NCBI RefSeq assembly: GCF_002159915.1 | Contig: NZ_NFJP01000014.1 | Span: 1 to 64,000 of the forward strand | DNA length: 64,000 bases | DNA from: Gordonibacter sp. An230 | GTDB taxonomy: Bacteria > Actinomycetota > Coriobacteriia > Coriobacteriales > Eggerthellaceae | Direction of reading: 5' to 3' | In this document: in pieces, positions 50,842 through 59,782 of the stretch | How positions within the stretch are numbered: the first letter of the stretch is position 1 | Layout: each line of letters starts with the position of its first letter | Made by a program: the position numbers and the translations under genes | The notes under the pieces: model-generated | What the model was told of the DNA's origin: nothing | What the model saw: only the letters and a program-made list of their open reading frames with translations | The model's database searches: none

Positions 50842-52122
50842 CTAACCTCGCAATACGTCGTCCATCATGGCATAGCGAACAGCGTCTATGGAATGGTCAT
50901 TGCCGTCCGGGATCTCGTCGATCCAGTTGCCCTCCTTGTCCTTCTCGAACTCCTTCAAGGTGAATTCGGAGAAGGTCAAGGGGCATCGCTCCGGGTCAAT
51001 CACGATCTCGCGCAGCCCCGCCAGCCACTCGTAAGACAAGCGCCTCATCCTGGCCTTCCTGGCCGCATGCACGCGGATGCCGAGCTCGCGTCTCCACACG
51101 TTCATCTGCACCTTGCTATCAGGCGTGTCGTCGCAGTAGACGATCTGGTCGTGGAAGTATGCCTCCGCGCCCTGTTCGTCCGGGAAGGTGAGAGAATCCA
51201 CTACGATCCTGCCCGTCTCTGCCGGCATCATCTTGTTCGCGGAATGCTCCTCGAAGACGAGAAGGCGCCGCGCATCAGGCTCCCAGGCACAGCGGACAAA
51301 GCGCCAGGGATCAGGGAACCAGCCCCAGTCCACGCCATTGCGAATACGTTGGAAGGTGCGGATGCGAGAGTCGGAAAGCTTCGCCTCGTGCACGTTATCG
51401 AAGATGGCGCCGCCAGTGCCGGTGATCTCGCCCAGGTACTCCCAACGCCATGCCTGCTCGTTCGTGTCGCGCAGGTATTCGGCTTCCTCGACAAAGGGTG
51501 CGCCCAGCCAGTCGGGGTGCGTCTCTATCACGTCGAGATAAGAGCTACCACGCACAAGGGTGTCGTCACGCCTCACACGCTCCAGGCGCTCCACGTTCAC
51601 CCAGCTCCACATAGTCTTCGGCGGGTTGTAGGAATAGAAGATCCAGAAGCGGTCGCCGCCACGGCGCAAAGAGTTGAGGATGGAGCGAACAGCCTCCACG
51701 CCCTCGAACTGGTCCAACTCCTCGAACCACACCACCGAGCAATAGCCCTTGGTGAACTTCACGCCCTTGAGCTTGAGAGGATCGTCCGCCCCGCGGAACA
51801 CGATGCGCTGCCCGGTAGGGGTGTACGTGATTTCCATGGGAGAAACGCGGCAGCGGAAGACGCCCTCCAGGCCGAGCACCTCGATCGCCCACTGGATCTG
51901 CTGGTAGACGGAATCGCGCAAGGTGTTGGAGAAACGCCTCACCACCACCGCGTTCGCCTTCGGGTTGGCAATGATGAGAAGGACGATTGCTATCGAGATG
52001 AACGAGCTCTTGGTCGACCCGCGCCCGCCCGGCAGCCAGTAGTGCGTGTGGCCATGGGCCATCACGTCGCCGAGCACCGGGTGGAAGCGCGGGATGACGA
52101 AGTCGGAGACGTTAGTCGCCAT
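50842..52122 (-). CDS. terL: Terminase large subunit
   Basis: The protein has 426 aa from ATG 52122, with GGTGA 5 bases upstream. The start lies within the end of terS. The N-terminal ATPase has GGRGSTKS (about 32-39) and SVVWFEELDQFEG as Walker B (about 130-142). The C-terminal nuclease domain includes GVDWGWFPDPWRFV and HSIDAVRYAMMDDVL. It is of the PBSX/XtmB type and would drive DNA packaging. Confidence 0.92.
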   Translation of the reverse strand: MATNVSDFVIPRFHPVLGDVMAHGHTHYWLPGGRGSTKSSFISIAIVLLIIANPKANAVVVRRFSNTLRDSVYQQIQWAIEVLGLEGVFRCRVSPMEITYTPTGQRIVFRGADDPLKLKGVKFTKGYCSVVWFEELDQFEGVEAVRSILNSLRRGGDRFWIFYSYNPPKTMWSWVNVERLERVRRDDTLVRGSSYLDVIETHPDWLGAPFVEEAEYLRDTNEQAWRWEYLGEITGTGGAIFDNVHEAKLSDSRIRTFQRIRNGVDWGWFPDPWRFVRCAWEPDARRLLVFEEHSANKMMPAETGRIVVDSLTFPDEQGAEAYFHDQIVYCDDTPDSKVQMNVWRRELGIRVHAARKARMRRLSYEWLAGLREIVIDPERCPLTFSEFTLKEFEKDKEGNWIDEIPDGNDHSIDAVRYAMMDDVLRG

Positions 52123-52546
52123 TCGCGTCACCGTCCCCGGCCTCGCCGTCGGAGTCGTCGGCCATGGGCTCGATCACCAAGCCAAGAGTGAGCTGCACCG
52201 GCGCGTTGTCGGCCTCCTCGGCCTTGCGCTCCATCTTGCCGTACTCCATGGGGTACTTGCGCTCGAGCAGCCAGGCGGCCGCCGTCCAGTACTGGGCGCG
52301 AGACTCCGCCGCCGACTTGATGGTCGTGAGCAGGCATCTCTTGTACTGCGCCTCGGCCTTTTTTAGTTCTTCGTATAACGCGCGTTTCACTCCGGTCTTT
52401 GCGTTCTCGCCCTCCTTGAGCCAGCGGTAGAACGTCGCCTGGTGCACGCCGATCGCGGCGATGATGTCCGCGTCGCACAGTCCGTCGCGCTTGAGCTCGA
52501 CGATCTGCTCCACGAGCGCGTATGTAAGCTTCAACTTCGCGGGCAT
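52112..52546 (-). CDS. terS: Terminase small subunit
   Basis: The protein has 144 aa from ATG 52546, preceded by GAGGAGG. The N-terminal helix-turn-helix (CDADIIAAIGVHQATFYRWL, about 25-44) is the DNA-recognition part. The following helices form the oligomerisation core and the C-terminus is acidic. It lies directly upstream of terL, as usual. Confidence 0.85.
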   Translation of the reverse strand: MPAKLKLTYALVEQIVELKRDGLCDADIIAAIGVHQATFYRWLKEGENAKTGVKRALYEELKKAEAQYKRCLLTTIKSAAESRAQYWTAAAWLLERKYPMEYGKMERKAEEADNAPVQLTLGLVIEPMADDSDGEAGDGDANGD

Positions 52547-52583
52547 GGTCAGCCACCTCCTCAAGGTGGCATGGTGCCTTCGC

Positions 52584-52590
52584 GTCACAA
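52584..52590 (-). promoter_or_regulatory. TTGTGAC motif, site 5 (terminase)
   Basis: Minus-strand TTTGTGACGCGAAGG lies 38 bp upstream of the TerS start. Confidence 0.4.
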
Positions 52591-52653
52591 ACTGGCATAC
52601 AAAGGGGTGAAAGGGTGAAAAGCTTTCGGCCTTTGCACCCTTTCACCCTCGCG

Positions 52654-53088
52654 TCACTTGTCGTCCCTGCGGTCCCGCCTGGACTTCAAGCCGTACTTCC
52701 TGCAAAGCCGGCTGTTCCTCTGCCGCATCCGGTCGCGCTCGCGCCGTATCGCGGCCACGTCGGCATCGTCGGCCTTCTCCTCGCGCTCGGCCTGCAGCAC
52801 CTCGTTGAAGGCCAGCTCCTCGTTCAGGTGCATGAGCTCGGTGCACTTGGGGCAAAGCCCGCTCTGCCTGTTCAGGCGCACGCCCACGACCCCGCACTCG
52901 GGGCACACCTGCTGCACGCGCAGGCTCACGTGGCACCGGCTCGCCTGGCTCTCGATGGAGCGCGTAGATCTGTCGGTGCCGCACTCGCGCAGCAAGGCAT
53001 CGTGCACGGCCTCCACGCCCAGGTGCCCGTTGGCCCGCATCACGTCTATCTCCCGCGTGGTCCACTCGCGCCATTCCTTCGCGCTCAT
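52654..53088 (-). CDS. Zinc-ribbon DNA-binding-type protein
   Basis: The protein has 144 aa from ATG 53088. Residues about 1-55 look like a Myb/homeodomain-like fold (EWREWTTREIDVMRANGHLG, RSTRSIESQASR). CPECG and CPKC (about 60-83) form a zinc ribbon. The C-terminus is a basic coiled coil (RRERDRMRQRNSRLCRKYG). Located just upstream of terS, it may be the late-gene activator that recognises packaging or late-promoter sequences. Confidence 0.65.
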   Translation of the reverse strand: MSAKEWREWTTREIDVMRANGHLGVEAVHDALLRECGTDRSTRSIESQASRCHVSLRVQQVCPECGVVGVRLNRQSGLCPKCTELMHLNEELAFNEVLQAEREEKADDADVAAIRRERDRMRQRNSRLCRKYGLKSRRDRRDDK

Positions 53089-53095
53089 CTGCGGC

Positions 53096-53268
53096 ACCCC
53101 CAAAAGGGGGTCGAAAAGGCTTTTCGGGGTCCAAGCCTCGCCGAGAGAGAGCGGGGTTGAGGGGTTGGGGCGCCTCGTCCCCAACCCTCATCCCCCTCTC
53201 TAAAAAGATTCCTATATATAAGGCTTTTTAGTGGGGGGTCTAAACCCAAAATTTGGGGCTTTAGGGGG
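53096..53268. terminator. Intergenic hairpins after the RepA-like gene
   Basis: GGGGTTGAGGGGTTGGGG pairs with the CCCCAACCCTCATCCCC region around 53150-53196. CTAAAAAG (53200-53207) and CTTTTTAG (53224-53231) flank an AT-rich CCTATATATAAGG that may hold a promoter for the gene at 53088. CCCCC-AAAA-GGGGG lies at 53096-53109. Confidence 0.5.
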
Positions 53269-54567
53269 TCAGAGCGGAAGCGCATCCTGGCCCCCTTCGT
53301 CCTGTGCGGAGCCAGACCCCGACGGGCCCGAAGTTGCCGCATCATTCGAGGTCGTGCCGGAGGAGGCAGGCGCACCCGACGCGGCCGAAGTTGCCGCATC
53401 ATTCGCGGGCCTGCGCACGATCGTCGCCTTCGTCGCCCCGCCGCCGCTTATGCGCATGAAGCGCGTCGACTGGTCAACCCAGCGGTTCACGGTGGGCGCT
53501 GACCAGTTGAGCGCCGCCATCACCTCGTCGCGGAAGCACTCGGTGCCGTCTCCGATCAGCTTCTCGCACACGGCATCCAGGGAGGTGACCTTGCCAAGGT
53601 TCTCGGCCTCGGTGCGCAGCTTCCTGGCCTCGGACACGCCGCCGTAGTTGGGCTTGCAGTCCTCGAGCAACCCGGTTGAGTCCATGGTGTGCAGCGGGAA
53701 GGTGAACCAAAGGTCGAGCGGCGCCTTGGGCGGGAACTCTCGCAGCGTGAAGCTCATGCGCCAGCCGGTCAGGTGCTGCGTCTCGGCGAGCTTGTACGAC
53801 TGCCGCGCCATCTCCAGCGTGCCCGGCTCCAACACGAGCTCGGTCATGTCGAGCACCGCGTCGGGCGCACGCCCGAACACGCCGGAGCCGCTGCCACGGT
53901 CGATGGCGGACTTCAATCCCTGCGCGCCCTTGCTGTGGTGGTGGCTGATGACCACGGTGCAGCCCAGGTTCACGCAGATCTCGTCGAGCTTGGCGAAGAA
54001 CTCTCGGATGTCCTTGGCGTTGTTCTCGTCGCCGTCCTGGACCATGTAGGCCGGGTCGATGATGACCATGCCGAAGTCGCCGGCCTTGCAGCGGCAGAAG
54101 AGCTCGGCCGTGATCTCCTCCAGGCCGCAGCTCTTGCCGCGCAGGGGCCACACGGTCAGGTTCTCCCGCACGACCTTCGCGTCGGCGCTCTTGGCGATGC
54201 TCACGGTGGAGATGCGCTTCTGCAGCGTGCGGTGGTCGGTCTCCAGGTCGATGTAGAGCACCTTGCGCTGTGCGCATTTGAAGTCGATCCACCATCCGCC
54301 GGTCGCCACGCTCACAGCCAGGTTGATGAGGCCCCACGTCTTGTTCGCCTTGGAGGGCCCGGTAAGAAGCATCTTGTGCGTCTCCAGCAGCACGCCCTCC
54401 ACGATCTCGGCCGGCATCTCGGGCAGCTCGGCGGGGATGACGATGGCCTGCTCGAATGCGGGCAGGCGCGAAGGTCCGTTTGTTGCCGCAATATCCTCGG
54501 AGACGACGGAGGCCGCGTCGTTCGCGGCCTCCACGTCGTGCATGTATGCTTCCTTGCTCACGCCCAT
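53269..54567 (-). CDS. RepA/DnaB-like replicative helicase (AAA_25)
   Basis: The protein has 432 aa from ATG 54567, which overlaps the primase stop (TGATG). The RecA-fold core has LLTGPSKANKTWGLI (Walker A), VLYIDLETD, GMVIIDPAYM (Walker B) and VVISHHHSKGAQG, all typical of RepA-like hexameric helicases of phages and plasmids. The C-terminal tail is Ala/Ser/Gly-rich and contains two copies of NDAATS. It should unwind DNA for the adjacent primase. Confidence 0.87.
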   Translation of the reverse strand: MGVSKEAYMHDVEAANDAASVVSEDIAATNGPSRLPAFEQAIVIPAELPEMPAEIVEGVLLETHKMLLTGPSKANKTWGLINLAVSVATGGWWIDFKCAQRKVLYIDLETDHRTLQKRISTVSIAKSADAKVVRENLTVWPLRGKSCGLEEITAELFCRCKAGDFGMVIIDPAYMVQDGDENNAKDIREFFAKLDEICVNLGCTVVISHHHSKGAQGLKSAIDRGSGSGVFGRAPDAVLDMTELVLEPGTLEMARQSYKLAETQHLTGWRMSFTLREFPPKAPLDLWFTFPLHTMDSTGLLEDCKPNYGGVSEARKLRTEAENLGKVTSLDAVCEKLIGDGTECFRDEVMAALNWSAPTVNRWVDQSTRFMRISGGGATKATIVRRPANDAATSAASGAPASSGTTSNDAATSGPSGSGSAQDEGGQDALPL

Positions 54568-55655
54568 CAGCGCCACCTCGTGTACCACAGCTTGTAACCG
54601 GTCGTGATCGAGGGGTCCCTCTGCTCGAAGTCCCACTCCTTGCCGCGCATGGCCATGAGGTACTCGTCGGCGTCCTTGGCGCCGTTCGGGTACGGCGGCA
54701 TCACGGCATGGGGAACCTTGAGCATGTCGAGGTCGTGGCAGATCCTGTCGCGGGTCCTTCGCCCCTCGTCGTCCTCGTCCATGGCCACGGTGATCTTCTT
54801 GGGTCGAAGGTCAGGAGGCGTCGCATGGAGCACCTGCGCCAGGCGCTTGGCGTTCGACACGCCTCCCAGGGCCATCGTGTCGCCGCCGGTGATCTTCGCC
54901 AGCGCCATCGCGTCGATAAGCCCCTCGGTCACGTAGACCTGCTCGGCCGAGGCTGACAGGAGCCACTCGCACCAGAGCGGCGTCGCAATCCCGCGCGGCC
55001 GCCACTCCTTGTTCCGCGCGTCGCCGGGCCTGCAGACGGTGCGCACCATGCAGTAGTTGGCCGTCGAGAAGTCCTGGTTCCAGAACGGTATCGTGATGAA
55101 GCCGAATGCCTTGGGCTCGTAAACGCGGAACTCAGGCATGATCTCGCGCGGGTCGCGCGTGAATCCCAGCCCGAAGGTGGCGGCGTCGCCGTCGTCCAAG
55201 CCGCGCCAGCGCAGGTAGCGCCGGCCGATGTCGTTCTCTGCGCAGTAGAGCTGGCCGAACGCGGTGCCGCACGCCTCTGCGCAGTCGGCGCCGCCCGCCT
55301 CGCGAGGAGGGTCGAACAGCGGCCGGGGCTTGCGCTTTGGCCTCTGTCTCGGCTTTCGCGGCCCGTCATCCTCGTCGAGTCGGTACCCGACGATCTCGGC
55401 GACCTTGCGCGCCTGCTCGGCGAAGCCCGTGATGCCGTAGAGCAGCTCCATGAGCTTGAAGACGTCGAACGTCTTGCCGCAGCCGAAGCAGTGCACGGTG
55501 TTGTCGTTGGCGTAGTAGTGCGCCGACGGGTCGCGGTCGTCATGGTCCGGCAGCGGGCAGCGGAACGACCGGCGCAGGTCCGTTATGCCGAACAGGATCT
55601 CGAGCACCTCGGGCATCGAAGCCCGCAGCGCCTCCTTGTCGGTTTCGGTGATCAT
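54567..55655 (-). CDS. DnaG-type phage primase (CHC2 zinc finger plus Toprim)
   Basis: The protein has 362 aa from ATG 55655, with GGGAGGTG upstream. CPLPDH and HCFGCGKTFD (about 32-65) form the zinc-binding domain. QVYVTEGLIDAMALAKI (about 235-251) is the Toprim acidic motif and VAMDEDDEGRRTRD the second. It would prime replication together with the downstream helicase. 55656-55794 contains no gene. Confidence 0.9.
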   Translation of the reverse strand: MITETDKEALRASMPEVLEILFGITDLRRSFRCPLPDHDDRDPSAHYYANDNTVHCFGCGKTFDVFKLMELLYGITGFAEQARKVAEIVGYRLDEDDGPRKPRQRPKRKPRPLFDPPREAGGADCAEACGTAFGQLYCAENDIGRRYLRWRGLDDGDAATFGLGFTRDPREIMPEFRVYEPKAFGFITIPFWNQDFSTANYCMVRTVCRPGDARNKEWRPRGIATPLWCEWLLSASAEQVYVTEGLIDAMALAKITGGDTMALGGVSNAKRLAQVLHATPPDLRPKKITVAMDEDDEGRRTRDRICHDLDMLKVPHAVMPPYPNGAKDADEYLMAMRGKEWDFEQRDPSITTGYKLWYTRWR

Positions 55656-55794
55656 CGGCGCACCTCCCTCGTTTTGGGGAAGTTGCCGCAAGGTCTATAA
55701 TCCCTCGCACAGAGCGCAACGCTCTGACCATCGGTGGCCCGCAGCCTGCTATCCGCCAAGATTCCGGCTGTGGGTCGCCACTTGTTAAAGGCCG

Positions 55795-56019
55795 TCACAT
55801 CTGGCCTCCCTCCTCGTCGCATTCCTCGAAGAGCTCGCGCCAGTCGCCAGCCCAGCCCACGGCTGCGGCTATGGCGCGTCCCCGTTTCGGGTAGGGCGGC
55901 TCCAGGCCCCGCACGATGCGCGACACGGCAGGCCGGGAAATGCCCGTCTTCCTCGCGATCATCGCCTGGGTGCCCCGCTTCTCGCAGATCCGCCCTATGC
56001 GCAGCGTGCGCTCGCTCAC
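55795..56019 (-). CDS. Small Cro-like HTH protein
   Basis: The protein has 74 aa, starting at a GTG that overlaps the preceding stop (GTGA). It contains a helix-turn-helix (MIARKTGISRPAVSRIVRG, about 20-38) and an acidic tail. As part of the leftward early operon it may act as Cro or as an antirepressor. Confidence 0.68.
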   Translation of the reverse strand: MSERTLRIGRICEKRGTQAMIARKTGISRPAVSRIVRGLEPPYPKRGRAIAAAVGWAGDWRELFEECDEEGGQM

Positions 56020-56225
56020 TGGTCCACCTTCTCGCCGAAGAGAAGGCCCTCCTTGGTGTTCGCGAAGACGGCGTCGCGGCAGATGCGCCAGCGCCCGTTC
56101 ACCTTGTCTGCGGGGATGCGGCCCTCGAGGATGCCGCGCCGGATCGAGTTCACGTGCTCTCCGGTCACCTGCGCCAGCTGCTGCGGTGTCAGGAACAGTG
56201 GCAGGTCGTCGAACTTGTTACCCAT
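56016..56225 (-). CDS. Excisionase-like HTH protein
   Basis: The protein has 69 aa from ATG 56225, with AAAGGAAG upstream. LFLTPQQLAQVTGEHVNSIR, then GRIPADKVNGRWRICRDAV, is the HTH_17/excisionase fold with its wing. It is the first gene of the leftward early operon, opposite the repressor, and may serve as Xis for the prophage integrase. Confidence 0.75.
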   Translation of the reverse strand: MGNKFDDLPLFLTPQQLAQVTGEHVNSIRRGILEGRIPADKVNGRWRICRDAVFANTKEGLLFGEKVDQ

Positions 56226-56413
56226 GGTTCTTCCTTTCGTCGAAACGGTCCTTTCTAGCTGCGTGCCGCCGCCCCAGTCGGTCGTTCCGGTGCTCACCGT
56301 GGAACTCCGATTCGCTCTGATGCGTCGGCGGGCCATAGAGTAGCACAAGAAATCCCACCACGGCTAACATGAATTGATAAATGTGGTAATATTGACCCAA
56401 GAGCATTGTCTGT

Positions 56414-56441
56414 TTCGTTGCATGGTGGTATGATTCGTTGC
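56414..56441. promoter_or_regulatory. Direct-repeat operators in the early control region
   Basis: TTCGTTGC at 56414-56421 and 56434-56441, exactly 20 bp apart, in the AT-rich gap (56226-56513) between the leftward early operon and the repressor. The spacing of about two helical turns suits cooperative repressor binding. Confidence 0.5.
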
Positions 56442-56513
56442 GTAGTGTTGAACCGTTCACCCGACGAGTCGCACCGCTCCACCACAGAACGTACACATTG
56501 GGAGGACTAGGAA

Positions 56514-57278
56514 ATGGCGAAGAGCATCAAGGACCTGAGGCAGGAGAAGGGCTACCGCAGCGCCCGAGAGTTCGCCGACGCGCTGGGCATCGCGACGTCC
56601 AGCATGTCCCGCTACGACCGCGACCCTGAGACGATTCCGCTCAAGCACGCGTGGGCCATGGCAGACCTGCTTGACTGCTCCATCGACGAGGTCGTGGGCC
56701 GAGAACAAGTTACAGCTGGTCGCAATGAACTGCAGGAGTTCTACGATGGGCTCTCACGTGAAGGCAAGGCTCTCTTCGATGAATTCAAGGAGTTCGTCGC
56801 GATGAAGGAGGAGCGTGCAAAGAAGAGCGCACAGGACGCAGACGACAAGAAGTACGAACGCCTGGCGATGCTGTACGAGCGCATGTTCACCCAGGCAATC
56901 CTCAACCGCATGGACCCAGATGACTTCGTGGTATTCGAACAGCCATGGATGATGCGCGACGGCATTGCCGCACTCGTGGAAGAGAAGGTCGAGGAATCGC
57001 GCTACAAGAGCGCCCAGCGTTTCGCAAAGAAGGAAATCGCTCGCATGAAGAGCACCGGAGAGTATAACGAGCCCATCGAGGACGTCACCGCCGAGATCGG
57101 CGACCCAGACTACGACATGGCGCTTGAGTACTACCTTGTCCACGTTGCCCTCGACCATGACGAGGCGTTTGAAGGAAGCGTAAAGGAGGTGACGGAGAAG
57201 GTCATGGCAGCCTATGACAGGATGCACCCGGAGGAAGAGCACGGAAGCGTGTTCTATTCGGTGCTGCAAATGCCGTAA
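56514..57278 (+). CDS. Prophage repressor, XRE family
   Basis: The protein has 254 aa; GGGAGGA lies 8-11 bases before ATG 56514. N-terminal helix-turn-helix: YRSAREFADALGIATSSMSR (about 14-33). A long charged helical region follows, then an alpha-helical C-terminal domain without the Ser/Lys motifs of LexA-type cleavage. It faces the early operon across the operator region and should maintain lysogeny. Induction would need an antirepressor rather than self-cleavage (inferred). Confidence 0.82.
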   Translation: MAKSIKDLRQEKGYRSAREFADALGIATSSMSRYDRDPETIPLKHAWAMADLLDCSIDEVVGREQVTAGRNELQEFYDGLSREGKALFDEFKEFVAMKEERAKKSAQDADDKKYERLAMLYERMFTQAILNRMDPDDFVVFEQPWMMRDGIAALVEEKVEESRYKSAQRFAKKEIARMKSTGEYNEPIEDVTAEIGDPDYDMALEYYLVHVALDHDEAFEGSVKEVTEKVMAAYDRMHPEEEHGSVFYSVLQMP

Positions 57279-57366
57279 GCGCAAACCAAATTGGCCCCGC
57301 AAGTGGTGGCACACCTGCAGGGCCGGTGTCCAACTAGATCGCAGCTAGAAAGGACGGTGTCATTAT

Positions 57367-57753
57367 ATGGCATCCAACACCCGCATGGACAGCGCCCAGG
57401 CGCCTGTCCGCACTAATTCCCCCTTGGCGGAGCTCCGCAAGGCGGCGGGCTACCGCAGCAGCAGGGACTTCGCGGCCGTGCTCGGCATCCCCGCGACCAC
57501 CTACTCGCGCTACGAGCGCACCCTCGCAGACCCCGACAGCGGCATCCCGCTTCGCGCCGCGTGGGCCATCGCAGACAAGCTCCACTGCTCCATCGACGCG
57601 GTCGTGGGCCGCGACGAGGCCGTGGGCGACGAGGGCCGCGACCTCAACGCCGCGTACCGCACCCTTAGCGACGGCGGCAAGGAGCGCTTCGACGAGTACC
57701 TGCAGTTCCTGGCCTTCCGCGACCAGCTCATCGCGACCCAGCAGGGCAGGTGA
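57367..57753 (+). CDS. Second XRE regulator, paralogue of the repressor
   Basis: The protein has 128 aa. Its HTH (YRSSRDFAAVLGIPATTYSR, about 30-49) is close to that of the repressor upstream, and both share AWAIADKLHCSID / AWAMADLLDCSID and a VVGR motif. It lacks the long C-terminal domain. It lies just upstream of int and its stop overlaps the possible GTG of int. It may tune integrase expression or compete for the operators. A hairpin at 57292-57323 separates it from the repressor. Confidence 0.8.
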   Translation: MASNTRMDSAQAPVRTNSPLAELRKAAGYRSSRDFAAVLGIPATTYSRYERTLADPDSGIPLRAAWAIADKLHCSIDAVVGRDEAVGDEGRDLNAAYRTLSDGGKERFDEYLQFLAFRDQLIATQQGR

Positions 57754-57758
57754 TCGGT

Positions 57759-59024
57759 ATGGCTGAGAAGACCAACGGCAAGGGAAGCATCTACCAGCTC
57801 GACAAGGGCAAGGACGGCAAGAAGCCCAAGAGCAAGTGCCGCAAGTGGCGCCTGGTCGTGTCGCTCGGCAAGGACCCGCACACCGGCAAGTACCGCCAGA
57901 AGGCCAAGAACTTCAACGGCACCTACACCCAGGCACAGCGCGAGCTGCGCGCGTTCGTCGCCCAGATCGAGGGCGGCAACCTCGTCAAGCGAAACGGCTG
58001 GACCTTCAACAGCTACGCCAAGCACTACGTCGACACCCGCGTGGCCGCCGGCGAGATCCAGGAGCGCACGGCAAACAGCCTGCGCGGCACGCTCAGGGCC
58101 CTGGGCTACCGCATCGGCGAGCTCAGGCTGCAGGAGATCACGCCCGAGATCATCGAGGCGGCCTACATCGACCTGCGCGCCGGCGAGAGCCTGTCCGGCA
58201 AGCCTCTGTCGGGCCGCACGCTCTACAACATCAACCTCAGCGCGTACCTCATGTTCCAGAGCGCCAAGGAGAAGGGCATCGTGGGCGAGAACCCGCTCGA
58301 GAAGGTGCCCATGCCCAAGAAGGACACCAAGGAGAAGGAATCGCTCACGGCCGCCGCCTACAGCGCCCTTATCTCAGCGCTCGACCCGGCCGAGCGCTTC
58401 CAGTGCGCCGTGCTGCTCTGCGCGACGCTGGGCCTTCGCCGTAGCGAGTCGCTGGGCCTCTCCTGGGGCGACGTGGACTTCGCCAACGGCACCGTGAATG
58501 TGCACGCGTCGACCGACGACCACGCGGGCCTCAAGGAGCCCAAGACCGAGGCCGGCTTCCGCCTGCTGCCCATGCCCGAGCAGCTGGCCGCCGCGATCAT
58601 GAGGCGCAAGGAGGCCGTCATGCCCTCGCTCATCAAGTACCATCCGGATCTCGTCTTCCGCGTGCTTTCCACCGACAGCGAGCGCCCGGCGGGCTGCGTA
58701 GAGATCGACGGCAAGTACTACGACGTCGACGGCAAGGTGGCCGTCTGCTGCGACGACGACGGCGAGCGCCCGCTGCCCGACAGCCTCTCCCGCTGGTGGG
58801 CACGCCACCGCAAGGACTACGGACTCGAGGGATGGACGCTGCACGGGCTGCGCCACACGTTCCTGAGCCTCGCCGCCGCCCAGGGCGTGCACCCTTCGGT
58901 GATGATGCGCCTGGCCGGGCACAAGAACCCGAACATCACGATGAAGATCTACACGCACGTCAACATGGAGTCCAAGCGCGAGGCCATGGACGCCATGCAG
59001 GCTGCGTACATGCTGGCAGGGTAG
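57759..59024 (+). CDS. int: Tyrosine integrase of the prophage
   Basis: The protein has 421 aa from ATG 57759, with AGGTGA 5 bases upstream. A GTG at 57750 is an alternative. Residues about 5-70 form the arm-binding domain, about 80-180 the core-binding domain. The catalytic residues are Arg227 (GLRRSE), His362 and Arg365 (LHGLRHTF), His388 (AGHKNPN) and Tyr398 (IYTHV). It sits at the right end of the prophage, so the attachment site should lie in 59025-59200. Confidence 0.93.
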   Translation: MAEKTNGKGSIYQLDKGKDGKKPKSKCRKWRLVVSLGKDPHTGKYRQKAKNFNGTYTQAQRELRAFVAQIEGGNLVKRNGWTFNSYAKHYVDTRVAAGEIQERTANSLRGTLRALGYRIGELRLQEITPEIIEAAYIDLRAGESLSGKPLSGRTLYNINLSAYLMFQSAKEKGIVGENPLEKVPMPKKDTKEKESLTAAAYSALISALDPAERFQCAVLLCATLGLRRSESLGLSWGDVDFANGTVNVHASTDDHAGLKEPKTEAGFRLLPMPEQLAAAIMRRKEAVMPSLIKYHPDLVFRVLSTDSERPAGCVEIDGKYYDVDGKVAVCCDDDGERPLPDSLSRWWARHRKDYGLEGWTLHGLRHTFLSLAAAQGVHPSVMMRLAGHKNPNITMKIYTHVNMESKREAMDAMQAAYMLAG

Positions 59025-59126
59025 TAAAATGGTGCGAAGTGATGCGGGCGTGGAGCGGGCACAATTCTTGATTCTTTCTTTACTGGAAGGATGCAGGCAG
59101 ACGGCCCGAACCAAGAAACAAGCCAT
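59025..59126. other. Presumed right attachment region of the prophage
   Basis: There is no gene here. It lies between the integrase stop and the truncated BspA fragment. I searched by eye for a direct repeat of the left side (24180-24380) and found only TTCTTTACTG (24321-24330 and 59076-59085), which does not rejoin the split gene, so the core remains unidentified. Confidence 0.35.
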
Positions 59127-59465
59127 CTACCTGCATCGTTGTAAGTGGGATTCAGTTACAATCCCAAGTGTACAAAGGGGTCTGTCCCCGTTGTATATGC
59201 CGCTGAGGATGAGGGTCCCAGTATCTGACTCGTATTTATAATTAAGACTACCCCAGCTTTTGCTTACGTCGCCGAGCTCGCTTCGATCCTCTCGTTCTGC
59301 GATTCCGCTGTCCTTCTCTGGGGCCTTCTCGACACCCGATGCAAGTCCGGCTGACGCGTCGCTTGGAATCTCGTCGCTTGCAGCTTGTGCTAAAGCGGCT
59401 GTGGGAATGCCGTTGAGCATCAGCATCGAAGTCGCCGCTATGGAAACCACCCATCTCTTGTTCAT
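59127..59465 (-). pseudogene. BspA-like surface protein, N-terminal fragment
   Basis: The protein has 112 aa from ATG 59465, with GAGAGGAAG upstream. A signal peptide (RWVVSIAATSMLMLNGIPTA) ends near ALAQAAS. After an acidic linker, WGSLNYKYESDTGTLILSG is the strand that opens BspA-type domains. The sequence then loses similarity and stops at 59127. The matching C-terminal part (21247-24222) lies on the same strand on the other side of the prophage. Confidence 0.7.
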
Positions 59466-59782
59466 GCGCTTCCTCTCATAATGCGATTTGCCTGCGATTA
59501 GTGTTAAGGTTCGTGGCGTGGAATACCTAGTTGGTACAATTGTAATCAAAATCATCTTACTTTTCCACAGAAAAGAGGCGGAAAGAGCCGTATCAGGTGC
59601 CATTGCGCATGCGTTCGAGGGCAGTCGTGCGGATTGTAGGCTCTGCGCTTGATTTTGCGGGTTTAAGCGGGGCTGCAAGATTCTTCCAAATCGGCCTTGA
59701 TTCGTGTTTTCCGGTTGGCAATAGGGTTGCATATGACGAAGAATCGACAGCCGGCAAGAGAGAAGGTGCGGTATCTTAGAGT

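Noticed and set aside
24321-59085. TTCTTTACTG as prophage att core
   Set aside because: The 10-bp match at 24321 and 59076 can arise by chance in the regions compared, and joining there does not restore the split gene.
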